Positions 8,741-18,758 of a stretch of 64,000 bases of DNA are shown piece by piece. The notes below the pieces were generated by a model, which saw only the letters and a list, made by a program, of their open reading frames with translations, was not told where the DNA came from and did no database searches. Each line of letters opens with the position of its first letter. Positions within the stretch are counted from its first letter, which is position 1. A program made the position numbers and the translations under genes. The stretch is from Marivirga arenosa (GTDB lineage Bacteria; Bacteroidota; Bacteroidia; Cytophagales; Cyclobacteriaceae): positions 2,961,001 through 3,025,000 of the forward strand of contig NZ_CP129970.2 in the NCBI RefSeq assembly GCF_030503895.2, read 5' to 3'.

Positions 8741-11509
8741 ATGCATAAAGACCCATTTAAAATTGTTAAAGAACTTGATAGTCAGAAGGGTAAGCTTAAA
8801 TACTACAGTTTACAAGAACTTCAAAATCAAGGTTATGATATTGATAAACTACCTTTCTCAATAAGAATCCTTCTTGAAAATGCCTTAAGAAATTATGATG
8901 ATTTTGCGATAACTAAAGAAAATATAGAAACCCTATTAAACTGGAAGCCAGAAGCTTCTGATAAGGATATACCTTATAAGCCAGCTAGGGTTTTAATGCA
9001 AGACTTTACTGGAGTACCAGCAGTAGTTGATATAGCTTCTTTAAGAGCAGAGGCAGTAAGAAAGGGTAAAGACCCGCAAAAGATAAATCCTCTCATTCCT
9101 GTTGATTTAGTAATTGACCATTCTGTTCAAGTAGATTATTTTGGTACCAATTATTCTTATGCTAAAAATGTAGATAAAGAATATGAAAGAAATGGTGAAC
9201 GCTATCAGTTCTTAAAATGGGCTCAAAAGGCATTTAACAATTTTTCTGTTGTGCCTCCTGGTATGGGGATTTGCCACCAAGTTAACTTAGAGTATTTAGC
9301 TCAAGGGGCAATCGCTAGAGATGGGTACGTTTTTCCTGATACTTTAGTAGGAACAGATTCACATACCCCTATGGTAAATGGAATCGGAGTTGTAGGCTGG
9401 GGTGTAGGTGGAATTGAAGCAGAAGCGGCAATATTAGGCCAGCCTATTTATTTCATCATGCCAGAAGTGATTGGTTTAAAACTGAATGGTGAATTACCAT
9501 TAGGAACTACCGCAACTGATTTAGTTTTAACCATTACACATTTACTCAGAAGTCATGGAGTAGTAGGCAAGTTTGTGGAGGTATTCGGTCCTGGATTAGA
9601 TAAGCTAACCATTCCTGATAGAGCTACAATTTCAAATATGTCGCCTGAATTTGGCTGTACGGTTACCTATTTCCCAATAGATGATCAAACTTTGTCTTAC
9701 ATGGACAAAACTAATCGTTCAAAAGATCAAATAGATTTGGTGGAACAATACACAAAATCAAATATGCTATGGAGGGAAAATGAAGATAAAATCAATTATT
9801 CTACTGTATTAGAATTAGACTTAAGTACTGTAGAACCTACAGTTTCTGGGCCTAAGAGACCTCAAGATAAAATTTTAGTAAGAGAGTTTGAAGATAAATT
9901 CAAAGACCTTCTTAAAACCGAACATGGTAGAGATTACCTAGGAATGTACGAGAGACCAGTCAGCAGATGGTATTCTGAAGGAGGATCACAACCAGTTCAA
10001 CAACCAATTGCTGATGATGTAGCAATAGAAACGGAACAGGAAAATGGTTTAAAAACTGTTAAAATTAAGACCCATAATGATGAGTTTAGCTTAAGTGACG
10101 GATCAATCGTGATTGCTGCCATTACTAGTTGTACGAATACTTCTAATCCAAGCGTAATGTTAGGAGCTGGCCTAGTAGCACAGAAAGCAATTGAAAGAGG
10201 GATAGATGTAAAACCATGGGTTAAAACAAGTTTAGCCCCTGGTTCAAAAGTGGTAACCGATTATTTAGAAGCTGCAGGATTATTAGATGATTTGGAAGCA
10301 TTAAAATTCCACGTTGTAGGGTACGGTTGTACTTCATGTATAGGGAATTCAGGACCACTTCCACCTCATATTGCAAAAGCAGTTAAGGAAAATGATTTAG
10401 TGGTTTCTTCAGTATTATCAGGAAATAGAAACTTTGAAGCTAGGGTTCATCCAGATGTAAAAATGAATTTCTTGATGTCACCAATGTTAGTTGTGGCATA
10501 TGCTATAGCAGGTAGAGTTGATATTGATCTCAACAATGATCCATTAAGTTATGATGTAAATGGGGAACCCGTTTATTTAAAAGATATCTGGCCTAGTCAG
10601 GATGAGATCTTTGAAGTGATGCGAAAGGTTCTTTCTCCTGATTCTTACAAAAAGAACTATGGCGAGATTTTCGATGGAAATGAACAATGGAAGTCTATGA
10701 AAGCTCCAGATTCTAAAGATTACGAATGGGATGATGCATCAACCTATATAAAGGAGGCGCCATTTTTTAAAGATATAACAGAGGAGGCTGAAGATTTTGA
10801 GGACATAAAAGATGCGAATGTTTTATTAAAACTCGGAGATTCGATTACTACAGACCATATATCTCCAGCTGGTGCATTTGCAGAGGATAGCCCTGCGGGT
10901 AAATATTTAAAAGGGAGAGGAGTTGAGAGGAAAGACTTTAACTCATATGGTTCTAGAAGAGGTAATGATGAAATTATGACTCGAGGAACATTTGCAAATG
11001 TTAGAATCAAGAATCAGTTAGCTGAAAAAGAAGGAGGTTATACTCAGTATATCCCAACAGGAGAGGAGATGACAGTCTTTGATGCAGCCCAAAAATATAA
11101 AGAGAATAATATCCCTCTTGTTGTTTTAGGTGGGAAAGAATATGGTAGTGGTTCCTCAAGAGACTGGGCCGCTAAAGGAACCTATTTATTAGGAGTAAAA
11201 GCAGTTATAGCTGAAAGCTATGAAAGAATTCACAGAAGTAATCTGGTTGGAATGGGAGTTTTACCATTACAGTATAGCGAGGGTGAATCAGCAGAGAGTC
11301 TAGGTTTGGATGGTTCTGAAAAAATTTCAATAACTGGCATATCAAAAGGACTAACTCCATCTAAAAAGTTATCTGCTAAAGCTATGAAATCTGACGGAAC
11401 TGAAATCAAATTTGAAGTCTTAGCAAGATTGGATTCTCAAATTGAGGTTGAATACTATAAGAATAAAGGGATTCTTCAATATGTACTCAGAGACTTTTTA
11501 AGAAAATAA
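8741..11509 (+). CDS. acnA: Aconitate hydratase (AcnA type)
   Basis: Interconverts citrate and isocitrate in the TCA cycle. At 922 residues it has the AcnA/IRP length rather than the AcnB architecture. The three [4Fe-4S] ligands are visible: Cys464 in SCTNTSNPS and Cys530 and Cys533 in GYGCTSCIGNSG. The C-terminal swivel domain carries GGKEYGSGSSRDWAAKG with the substrate-binding serines. It follows pyruvate carboxylase, placing two oxaloacetate/citrate enzymes side by side, though a terminator lies between them. A second terminator follows the gene. Confidence 0.96.
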   Translation: MHKDPFKIVKELDSQKGKLKYYSLQELQNQGYDIDKLPFSIRILLENALRNYDDFAITKENIETLLNWKPEASDKDIPYKPARVLMQDFTGVPAVVDIASLRAEAVRKGKDPQKINPLIPVDLVIDHSVQVDYFGTNYSYAKNVDKEYERNGERYQFLKWAQKAFNNFSVVPPGMGICHQVNLEYLAQGAIARDGYVFPDTLVGTDSHTPMVNGIGVVGWGVGGIEAEAAILGQPIYFIMPEVIGLKLNGELPLGTTATDLVLTITHLLRSHGVVGKFVEVFGPGLDKLTIPDRATISNMSPEFGCTVTYFPIDDQTLSYMDKTNRSKDQIDLVEQYTKSNMLWRENEDKINYSTVLELDLSTVEPTVSGPKRPQDKILVREFEDKFKDLLKTEHGRDYLGMYERPVSRWYSEGGSQPVQQPIADDVAIETEQENGLKTVKIKTHNDEFSLSDGSIVIAAITSCTNTSNPSVMLGAGLVAQKAIERGIDVKPWVKTSLAPGSKVVTDYLEAAGLLDDLEALKFHVVGYGCTSCIGNSGPLPPHIAKAVKENDLVVSSVLSGNRNFEARVHPDVKMNFLMSPMLVVAYAIAGRVDIDLNNDPLSYDVNGEPVYLKDIWPSQDEIFEVMRKVLSPDSYKKNYGEIFDGNEQWKSMKAPDSKDYEWDDASTYIKEAPFFKDITEEAEDFEDIKDANVLLKLGDSITTDHISPAGAFAEDSPAGKYLKGRGVERKDFNSYGSRRGNDEIMTRGTFANVRIKNQLAEKEGGYTQYIPTGEEMTVFDAAQKYKENNIPLVVLGGKEYGSGSSRDWAAKGTYLLGVKAVIAESYERIHRSNLVGMGVLPLQYSEGESAESLGLDGSEKISITGISKGLTPSKKLSAKAMKSDGTEIKFEVLARLDSQIEVEYYKNKGILQYVLRDFLRK

Positions 11510-11529
11510 ATCTAGTTTTATTTACGGTT

Positions 11530-11570
11530 AAAACCGGTTTAGCATATTATGTGCTATTCCGGTTTTTTTT
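11530..11570 (+). terminator. Intrinsic terminator after aconitase
   Basis: AAAACCGG (11530-11537) pairs with CCGGTTTT (11559-11566), with an inner AGCA/TGCT helix, followed by T-rich sequence to 11570. It ends the aconitase transcript. Confidence 0.8.
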
Positions 11571-11633
11571 GTTTTAAAAGTTAAAACAAAGCTTATTCAT
11601 TAAAGTTTTCCAGTTATATCCTCGGTATTTTTA

Positions 11634-13103
11634 ATGAAGCAACCCATTTCCATAGTCTGGCTCAAAAGAGATTTACGTTTAGAAGATCATGCTCCTCTTC
11701 AAAAAGCAGCTGAACTGCAATTACCTACTTTAATTTTTTATGCATGGGAACCAGAATTGTTATTTGCTCAGGATTACAGTAATCGGCATTGGCAATTTAT
11801 TTCCGAATCTTTAGCTGAATTAAGCGATCAGCTAAAAACCTATGATATTCATTTAATTCAAATTCATGGAAAACCTACAGATTTTTTAAATGAGATTAGT
11901 GAGAAATATCATATCAAATATCTACTATCCCATGAAGAGACTGGGATAGAACTGACTTTCCACCGAGATGTAGAAGTGAAGAAATTTTGTAACCAACATA
12001 ATATTGTTTGGAAAGAGTTTCCTCAATTTGGTGTACAGAGGGGTAGAAGAAATCGAGATAATTGGTCTAAAGCATGGTATGCTTTCATGGAAAGCGGTTT
12101 AATTAAGAATCAAATTGCTGAAATTAATCCACTTCACATAAGTGATTTATCAAAAGTTCCAATAGTTAATTCGTCCAAGGATTTAGGAATTAAAAAAGAA
12201 GCTGGAGTTACTCAGAAAGGTGGAAGCATAAATTCAAAACGATATTTAAATGGGTTTCTTTCAGAGCGTCATTTTCAGTACAGTAAAAATATTAGTAAGC
12301 CTTCAGCTGCTAGAACTTCTTGCAGCCGTTTATCACCTTATCTAGCATATGGTAATGTCAGTATGAGATTGGTATACCAGTCTATGAAGAAGGCCAAGGA
12401 GAATGGAAATAAAAGTGCTTTAAATAATTTTGCTTCTCGATTAAGATGGCATTGTCATTTCATACAGAAATTTGAAATGGAAGACCGCTATGAATTTGAA
12501 AATATTAATAGAGGATACAACTCAATTAGAACGGATGAAAATGATATTTTATATACTTCCTGGGAAGAGGGCGAAACTGGGTTTCCTCTAATAGATGCTT
12601 GTATGAGATGTGTGAACTCAACGGGTTATCTTAACTTCCGAATGCGTGCTATGCTGGTTTCTTTTTTATCTTACCATTTATGGCAACCTTGGAAAAGAGG
12701 GGCTATGCATTTAGGTAGGATGTTTTTAGATTTCGAACCTGGAATACATTATCCGCAATTTCAAATGCAATCAGGGGTTACCGGTATTAATACTATCAGA
12801 ATGTATAATCCTGTAAAACAATCAATTGATCATGATCCTGATGGTGATTTTATAAAATCATGGATTCCGGAGTTAAAAGATGTTCCCAAAAACTTTATTC
12901 ATGAACCATGGAAATTAAGCTACATTGAACAGAAGGATCTTAACATTGAGATCGGAAAAGATTATCCTCAACCTATTGTTGATCTTGAAGAAGCAGGGAA
13001 GAAAGCAAGAACAGTAATCTGGGATATGAGGAAAGATCCATTAGTTAAAAAGGAATCTAAAAGAATATTAGCTAAACATACAGTAGAAAATAGAAATCCA
13101 TAA
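11634..13103 (+). CDS. Cryptochrome/photolyase-family flavoprotein
   Basis: A 489-residue member of the FAD-binding cryptochrome/DNA photolyase family. The N-terminal Rossmann-like antenna domain starts [14 protein letters not shown]. The C-terminal helical FAD domain shows [45 protein letters not shown] and [14 protein letters not shown]. The stretch that in E. coli photolyase reads GDLAANNGGWQW is replaced here by [12 protein letters not shown] (368-378): both Asn are gone (His372, Tyr373) and WQW is FQM. The protein is clearly a family member, but repair activity cannot be assumed; a photoreceptor or another subgroup is possible. Confidence 0.88.
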   Translation: MKQPISIVWLKRDLRLEDHAPLQKAAELQLPTLIFYAWEPELLFAQDYSNRHWQFISESLAELSDQLKTYDIHLIQIHGKPTDFLNEISEKYHIKYLLSHEETGIELTFHRDVEVKKFCNQHNIVWKEFPQFGVQRGRRNRDNWSKAWYAFMESGLIKNQIAEINPLHISDLSKVPIVNSSKDLGIKKEAGVTQKGGSINSKRYLNGFLSERHFQYSKNISKPSAARTSCSRLSPYLAYGNVSMRLVYQSMKKAKENGNKSALNNFASRLRWHCHFIQKFEMEDRYEFENINRGYNSIRTDENDILYTSWEEGETGFPLIDACMRCVNSTGYLNFRMRAMLVSFLSYHLWQPWKRGAMHLGRMFLDFEPGIHYPQFQMQSGVTGINTIRMYNPVKQSIDHDPDGDFIKSWIPELKDVPKNFIHEPWKLSYIEQKDLNIEIGKDYPQPIVDLEEAGKKARTVIWDMRKDPLVKKESKRILAKHTVENRNP

Positions 13104-13166
13104 TTTTTAAATCTGTTTCTGCACTTTTTCTCGTTATTAAATGCATCAGTCAAAAACCTTAATTTT

Positions 13167-15389
13167 TTGAAAAAAATAATCAGCAACTACTATAATAATT
13201 TTAAGGATAAAGAATTTAGGGTGATGCTATATGCGGTATGGATTATCAGTTTAGCATTTTTTATTTCGCAATTTCCTAAATTGAGTGTAAGTTTTGAATT
13301 TGAAAAATTCTTTGCTGAGGGAAATGAGGACAGAGTATTTTTTGAGCAGCATGTTGAAAAATTTGGATATGATAATGATTACTTGCTAGTAGCAATTCAA
13401 AATTCACCTTCAATATTTCAATCATCTTTTTTGCAAAAACTAGAACATTGGACGAATTCCATAGATTCCATTGAAGGGATTCAAAGCGCTCGATCTCTTT
13501 TTGAACTAAAACATATTATTAAAGCTCCCTTTGGTTATAATGCAATTCCGTTACTCCATGTTGATGATGAGAAACGTCTTAAGGGAGATAGTATAAGAAT
13601 ATCTTCTCATGATTTATATTCTAAATTTATTTCCAATGATGCTCAATCCACTATAATTCAGCTCAATCATAGACATTTTACTACTCCCAAAGAAGAATTT
13701 CAATTCTTCAATAAATTGAAAGTATCTCTTCAAGAAAATAATCTAAGCAATTATAGAATAGTTGGGAAGTTAGTAGCTCAGCAGAGTTTTGTTGATCATA
13801 TAAAATCGGATTTTAGTATTTTCTTAGCTGCAGGGATAGGAGTTACTATCCTCTTACTTTTACTTATTTATCGTTCTTTTAACATTATGCTTCTACCATT
13901 AATGATGAGCATTTCATCATTAATTTATCTTTTAGGATTTATGGCAATGTTTCAAGTGGAGCTCAGTATTTTAAGCGTATTGATTCCACCTATTATATTG
14001 TTTGTTTCAACCTCAGATGCCATTCATTTAATAAATGCTTACCGACAAAATCCAGAGCAGGATTTTATAAGACGTTTAAAGTTATCTATTAAAAAAGTGT
14101 TTTCAGCTACGCTTTTAACCTCTATTACCACCGCAGTGGGTTTCTTTAGCTTACTGGTTTTACCAACTGAACCTATAAATGAATTGGGACTATTTGCCGG
14201 TATCGGAGTTTTAATAGCTTTTGTTGTCAATTTTGCAATCGGTCCTTTATTAATTAGAAAGAACTATCGAAATCAACAAATTAAATTACCCTTTAGAAAA
14301 TGGACCGTTAAAATTTTAAAAAATCGAAGAGCTATTATTCTAGTTTATTTATTGATTGTAGTAGTATCATTTTTTGGGGTTTTTAAACTGAAAACTGATG
14401 CATATCTATTGAAGGATTTACCTAAAAATTCTCAGGTTCGAGATGATTTTACCTTCATGGATAGATTTTACGGGGGTTCAAAACCATGGGAAATGGCTAT
14501 TTATCCAGCTGATAAAAATGAAACAATATTCAATTATGATGTATTAGTTGAGTTGTTAAAAATTGAACAGTACTTAAAAGATTCCTTTAAAATTGAAAAT
14601 GTTGTATCTCCTCTTGAGCTAGTAAAATATGCTAATCAAATTGAAAATGGAGGAGTATTCAATCAATACAAATTACCCAATGAATTAAACTATGATAAGC
14701 AAAAATCCACTAGTAAATTTCTATTACAGAAGGGTATAGCAAATAATGTTGTAGATTCAAGCTTAAAATATGGTAGGTTCACTGGATTTATTCCTGAATG
14801 GGGTTCAAATGCTACTCAAAAGCGGAATGAAAAGCTAAGAGAATTTATTAAATCCAATATTGATTCTAAGGTATTAGACACTAAATTAACAGGGACCACC
14901 TATTTAATTGATAAAAGTAATGAGAACTTATCCATTGAATTAATTAAGGGATTAGTGTTTGCAATTTTTATAATAGCATTGTTTATCGCTATCTATTTCA
15001 AATCTTTTAAAATGCTATTGATTAGTCTTATACCTAATGTAATTCCTCTAATATTAACTGCAGGACTGATGGGATTCATGGAAGTGCCTTTAAAGTTAAC
15101 AACAGCTATTATTTTTGTAGTGTCTTTTGGTATAGCCGTTGATGATACTATTCACTTTTTAGGTAGTTATAAAAAGCAAACTGCACGCTCACCCATTTGG
15201 CGAATCATAAAAACCTTAAGATCAGCTGGCTTAGCAATCTTAATCACCTCAATCTTAATTATTGGAGGCTTTGTTTTATTCACTTTCTCATCATTTGCCA
15301 CTACTTTTTATTTGGGGCTCTTTTTATCTTTTGGTATGCTAACCGCTGTTTTAACAGACCTTATTCTTTTGCCTGTTTTGTTAAAATGA
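13167..15389 (+). CDS. RND/MMPL-family transporter
   Basis: A 740-residue inner-membrane exporter of the MMPL/RND superfamily. It has the duplicated layout: one N-terminal membrane helix (about 20-40), an extracytoplasmic domain, five helices (about 212-365), another single helix (388-408), a second extracytoplasmic domain and five helices to the end. The paired helix motifs STSDAIHLINAY and AVDDTIHFLGSY carry the expected acidic residues of the proton relay. The cargo is unknown; relatives move lipids or hopanoids. The frame opens with TTG at 13167; an internal ATG in RVMLYAVW is a weaker alternative because it would cut the N-terminus just before the first helix. Confidence 0.87.
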   Translation: MKKIISNYYNNFKDKEFRVMLYAVWIISLAFFISQFPKLSVSFEFEKFFAEGNEDRVFFEQHVEKFGYDNDYLLVAIQNSPSIFQSSFLQKLEHWTNSIDSIEGIQSARSLFELKHIIKAPFGYNAIPLLHVDDEKRLKGDSIRISSHDLYSKFISNDAQSTIIQLNHRHFTTPKEEFQFFNKLKVSLQENNLSNYRIVGKLVAQQSFVDHIKSDFSIFLAAGIGVTILLLLLIYRSFNIMLLPLMMSISSLIYLLGFMAMFQVELSILSVLIPPIILFVSTSDAIHLINAYRQNPEQDFIRRLKLSIKKVFSATLLTSITTAVGFFSLLVLPTEPINELGLFAGIGVLIAFVVNFAIGPLLIRKNYRNQQIKLPFRKWTVKILKNRRAIILVYLLIVVVSFFGVFKLKTDAYLLKDLPKNSQVRDDFTFMDRFYGGSKPWEMAIYPADKNETIFNYDVLVELLKIEQYLKDSFKIENVVSPLELVKYANQIENGGVFNQYKLPNELNYDKQKSTSKFLLQKGIANNVVDSSLKYGRFTGFIPEWGSNATQKRNEKLREFIKSNIDSKVLDTKLTGTTYLIDKSNENLSIELIKGLVFAIFIIALFIAIYFKSFKMLLISLIPNVIPLILTAGLMGFMEVPLKLTTAIIFVVSFGIAVDDTIHFLGSYKKQTARSPIWRIIKTLRSAGLAILITSILIIGGFVLFTFSSFATTFYLGLFLSFGMLTAVLTDLILLPVLLK

Positions 15390-15398
15390 ATCAGTTAA

Positions 15399-15851
15399 TC
15401 AAACCTTATTCTTACTATCCAAAATAATGGTTACTGGTCCATCATTAACTAAGCTCACTTTCATATCTGCTCCAAATTCACCACTTTGAATTTCAGTAGT
15501 AATTTGTTGGTCTAATTCATTCAACATTTTTTCATACAAGGGAATAGCAATATCAGGCTTTGCGGCTTTGATGTAAGAAGGGCGATTTCCTTTTTTTGTA
15601 CTAGCATGCAAGGTGAATTGACTAATTAATAAAATCTCACCATTTACATCTAATAAACTTTTATTCATGACCCCATTATCATCATTAAATATCCTCATAT
15701 TAATAATTTTTCGAGTAAGCCACTCTATATCTTCTTGATTATCGTCTTCTTCAATTCCTAATAAAATCATTAGGCCATAGTTAATATTTCCCTTGATTTC
15801 ATTTTCAATTTTTACAGAAGCTTCAGAAACTCTTTGTATTACTGCAATCAT
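15399..15851 (-). CDS. dtd: D-aminoacyl-tRNA deacylase
   Basis: Removes D-amino acids (and glycine) wrongly attached to tRNA. At 150 residues it is full length. It opens with MIAVIQRVSEASV and shows the active-site signatures SQFTLHASTKKGNRPSY and the C-terminal NDGPVTIILDSK, where the Gly-Pro cis-peptide selects chirality. It is the last gene of a five-gene minus-strand cluster (15399-17737) with 1-2 base spacings, and its stop is 10 bases from the convergent transporter's stop. Confidence 0.96.
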   Translation of the reverse strand: MIAVIQRVSEASVKIENEIKGNINYGLMILLGIEEDDNQEDIEWLTRKIINMRIFNDDNGVMNKSLLDVNGEILLISQFTLHASTKKGNRPSYIKAAKPDIAIPLYEKMLNELDQQITTEIQSGEFGADMKVSLVNDGPVTIILDSKNKV

Positions 15852-15853
15852 TT

Positions 15854-16513
15854 TTATCCAATTTCATTGATTTCATCAGACAACAATACTTTGAAAGTCG
15901 AATTATTGGAGTGAGCCATTTTTATCATACTACTTGCAATTTTTGAAGCATCAACTGCAGCATATTTTTTCAATGGCCCTGAGAATATAAAGTCAAGTTT
16001 ATCAGCAAACCAAAGGGCAGCTTTTTCAGCAGTTCTTTTTTCGGTTCTTTCGCCTGCAATAAATGAAGGCCTGTAGATAAATGCTTTATTTAGCTTCATT
16101 GATTTAATCGCATCCTCAGTTTCACCTTTTACCTTATTATAGAATATAAATGAATTTGAATCAGCTCCCATTGCAGAAATAAGATGAAAAGAAGAAGCAT
16201 TATTTTCTCTGGCAATTGCAGCTAGGCTTACAGGATATTCAAAATCTACTTTTTTAAAAGCTGCCTTACTACCGGCTTTTTTCATGGTAGTGCCCAAACA
16301 ACAGAAGTAATCATCAGCTTGAAGCTCACTAATATGATCCTCTAACTTGTCAAAATCTTTTATAATGCACTCTTTAAGTTTTCCGTCATCACCGCCTAAG
16401 CTTCTTCTACTTAATACAATAACTTTTGAATATTGCTCATCTTCTAAGATTTGATCTAATAAATGACCTCCTACTAATCCTGTAGCTCCTGCAATTAGTG
16501 CTGTTTTCGACAT
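15854..16513 (-). CDS. NAD(P)-binding oxidoreductase, HTATIP2/TIP30-like
   Basis: A 219-residue atypical short-chain dehydrogenase. The Rossmann dinucleotide motif is GATGLVGGHLLDQIL at residues 8-22. The middle contains DDYFCCLGTTMKKAGSKAAF and SAMGADSNSFIFYNKVKGE, which match the bacterial HTATIP2-like group. The substrate is unknown. It sits 2 bases upstream of dtd and 1 base from the thioredoxin-like gene. Confidence 0.85.
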   Translation of the reverse strand: MSKTALIAGATGLVGGHLLDQILEDEQYSKVIVLSRRSLGGDDGKLKECIIKDFDKLEDHISELQADDYFCCLGTTMKKAGSKAAFKKVDFEYPVSLAAIARENNASSFHLISAMGADSNSFIFYNKVKGETEDAIKSMKLNKAFIYRPSFIAGERTEKRTAEKAALWFADKLDFIFSGPLKKYAAVDASKIASSMIKMAHSNNSTFKVLLSDEINEIG

Positions 16514-16514
16514 A

Positions 16515-17120
16515 TTAAAAGTTATTTATAATGTTATTATACTCTTCCATTAATGTTTTACATTTATCTACCGCATACCATTTATGCAGTTTTTCAATCA
16601 CTTTAGCTTGTTCTGTATCATGATTGTTTTTAGCATCCATGATCATATTTTGAACAGGCTGAGGTCTTGGTCCCCAGGTAGAAAGATCTCGATAATGTTG
16701 ATCCATAAAAACAATTATGGGAATTGATCTTGATCCATTAGTTAAATATTGATCCATAATTTGAGGATTCTCATCTCTCATGATAAATCTTAAATCGATA
16801 TTATCATTTAAATCAGCCAATTTTGCAATTAAAGGTATATTCTGAGCTGCATCTCCACACCATGCTTCAGTTATAACTAGCCAATTCATGCGGTCTAATT
16901 TTTTTACTTTCTGAATGATTTCATCTGCTAAGCTTAATGTTTTGTCAAGCCTATCCATTCTTTTATCATTCATTAAGGTATAACCTATCATGGCGTCTGA
17001 ATGATTGGCTCCGGTAGTTTTGTTATCCGCTAGTAATGATTTTATTAATGCTCTGTACTCAGTGTAATTCAATGCTTGAGAGAATACTTTTTCTTTCTCT
17101 TCCTGTATCGTTTCTGTCAT
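16515..17120 (-). CDS. Thioredoxin-family protein with a single active-site Cys
   Basis: A 201-residue protein with a thioredoxin-like fold in its middle (WLVITEAWCGDAAQNIP, then FIMRDENPQIMDQYL and the cis-Pro loop SRSIPIIVFMD). The usual CxxC is absent: Cys88 is kept as CGDA but the second Cys is Ala. This form is common in Bacteroidota; it cannot make an internal disulfide, so a monothiol or redox-chaperone role is possible. No signal peptide, so probably cytoplasmic. It lies within the dtd operon. Confidence 0.83.
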   Translation of the reverse strand: MTETIQEEKEKVFSQALNYTEYRALIKSLLADNKTTGANHSDAMIGYTLMNDKRMDRLDKTLSLADEIIQKVKKLDRMNWLVITEAWCGDAAQNIPLIAKLADLNDNIDLRFIMRDENPQIMDQYLTNGSRSIPIIVFMDQHYRDLSTWGPRPQPVQNMIMDAKNNHDTEQAKVIEKLHKWYAVDKCKTLMEEYNNIINNF

Positions 17121-17121
17121 T

Positions 17122-17523
17122 TTAATGTGCTTTCTCTTGCTTACTCTCCCAAGCTGTAAATTGTTTCAATTCCTTACCTAAATGATTGTAAAGCCAAATC
17201 AATAATGAAGCATCATCAACAAAGCCTGATACAGGAATGAAATCAGGAATTACATCTGTTGGGGTAATAAAATATATTAACACACCAACGGTGTAAAGCA
17301 TGCTTTTTTTTGAGATCTGTCTGTAATTTCCTTTTGTGTATTCTTTTACAAGCCTAATGAGAGTTTGAAATTTACCTTTTAGCTTAGCTATTTTTTCTGA
17401 TCTATCAGCTCTACTAGTTAAGGTTGATTTAGCCTCATCAACTAATTTACTACTAAGTCTTCTATCATTTAAGACTTTGATAGCTCTATTAAAAGCTTGT
17501 TTATAATTCGTTTTTTTACTCAT
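17122..17523 (-). CDS. DUF1232 (YkvA-like) protein
   Basis: A 133-residue protein. The second half holds the short DUF1232 core, including YFITPTDVIPDFIPVSGFVDD, whose Pro- and Asp-rich loop between two hydrophobic helices is diagnostic. The first half is basic and helical. Function unknown across the family; it is thought to be membrane-associated. The gene overlaps the upstream small membrane-protein gene by 8 bases. Confidence 0.85.
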   Translation of the reverse strand: MSKKTNYKQAFNRAIKVLNDRRLSSKLVDEAKSTLTSRADRSEKIAKLKGKFQTLIRLVKEYTKGNYRQISKKSMLYTVGVLIYFITPTDVIPDFIPVSGFVDDASLLIWLYNHLGKELKQFTAWESKQEKAH

Positions 17524-17737
17524 TATCCGAATCTCTCAACTTTTTGTTTTTTTGAATTGGTACTAGTATATACGCAAAAAGAGTGTATAAGGTAAATGCT
17601 CCAATAAGAATTAAGTATAAATCGTGTAATAAGTTCTTATATATAAAAAGCGACCAAGCAACAATTAAACTAATTACACCTACCCAAAGTCTAATATTAT
17701 TTGCTTTAATTTGACTGTTTCTATGTGGATTATCCAT
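17516..17737 (-). CDS. Small two-helix membrane protein, unknown
   Basis: A 73-residue protein not assigned to a family. It has a polar start, two hydrophobic helices (about 17-35 and 40-58) and a basic tail. It is the first gene of the five-gene cluster ending in dtd and overlaps the next gene by 8 bases, which supports it being translated. A 63-base divergent spacer separates it from the gene at 17801. Confidence 0.7.
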   Translation of the reverse strand: MDNPHRNSQIKANNIRLWVGVISLIVAWSLFIYKNLLHDLYLILIGAFTLYTLFAYILVPIQKNKKLRDSDNE

Positions 17738-17800
17738 AATACTTGTATTATTTAAACGTTTGTTAAAATTACAATAATTGAACTATTAATCATTTTTTAG

Positions 17801-18697
17801 ATGAAAAAACTCAACCTTATTTTTTCACTTTTATTGTTATTAGCCAATCTGTCTAATGCTCAAATAGAAGATCCAAAAATCGAAAATAATAAAGAAGTTT
17901 CTAGATCAAGAATAAAAGTTTATACTAAAACTGGAGAAGAGATAGTAGGATACTTTTTATCTCAAAATAAAGATTTTTTAACAATTGAGACTCTTGAGGG
18001 TAATACGAAGAGAGTACCAACACAAAGAATTAAAAAAGTAGAGTCTTTAGGTGAGGATAGTGGTGATTTTGGCCTATCAGAAAAGTCATATAGTAATTTA
18101 AATAGTATGAGATATATGATAGGAACTAGTGCTTTCAATTATGAAAAAGGTGTCAATTATATAAGAAATAATCCATTTACTTTTCACAGGGGATTAACAG
18201 AAAATTTTTCAATAGGAGTAGGGACAAGTTTTTTTACAATGGTTATAGGAGCTCCTTTAATTTACTTAAATCCAAAATATACAGTACAATTAGGCGAATA
18301 TGTACATTACAAAATTGGAGTAGATGCATTTGCAGTAACCTTAGTTGATTCTTTTGATGGGGCTGCAGGTGCTTTTGTTAATACAGGTTTTACGGTAGGT
18401 ATTCCCGATTTAAACGTGACAGGAACGGCTTATTTCGGTACTATTTCTGATGTTGAAAGAATTAATCCGTTTTATTCTTTGTCAGCTATGGCAAGAATAT
18501 CTAAACGTTTAATGGTTTTGTCAGAAGGATTTTATGTTACAACCGAATTTAATGATAGATATACTTTTTTATTATATGGGGGACGATTGCTAACCGATTT
18601 TGGATCATACGACCTAGGATTGATTTATAATACCGAAATCGCCAGATTCGTACCAATTGGTATTCCTTTTTTTGCGGCAACAATAAAATTAAATTGA
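17801..18697 (+). CDS. Exported protein, probable outer-membrane beta-barrel
   Basis: A 298-residue protein with a signal peptide ending near NLSNAQ. Residues 35-75 form a small beta domain (IKVYTKTGEEIVGYFLSQ) of the type seen at the N-terminus of Bacteroidota outer-membrane proteins. From about 100 onward, alternating hydrophobic/aromatic strands with glycine turns fit a small outer-membrane barrel. No enzymatic motif is visible; function unknown. Confidence 0.72.
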   Translation: MKKLNLIFSLLLLLANLSNAQIEDPKIENNKEVSRSRIKVYTKTGEEIVGYFLSQNKDFLTIETLEGNTKRVPTQRIKKVESLGEDSGDFGLSEKSYSNLNSMRYMIGTSAFNYEKGVNYIRNNPFTFHRGLTENFSIGVGTSFFTMVIGAPLIYLNPKYTVQLGEYVHYKIGVDAFAVTLVDSFDGAAGAFVNTGFTVGIPDLNVTGTAYFGTISDVERINPFYSLSAMARISKRLMVLSEGFYVTTEFNDRYTFLLYGGRLLTDFGSYDLGLIYNTEIARFVPIGIPFFAATIKLN

Positions 18698-18758
18698 TTC
18701 AATTAAATTATAAAGATTTATCTATCTTGAATTAAAAATTTAATAAGATAAAAATCAC

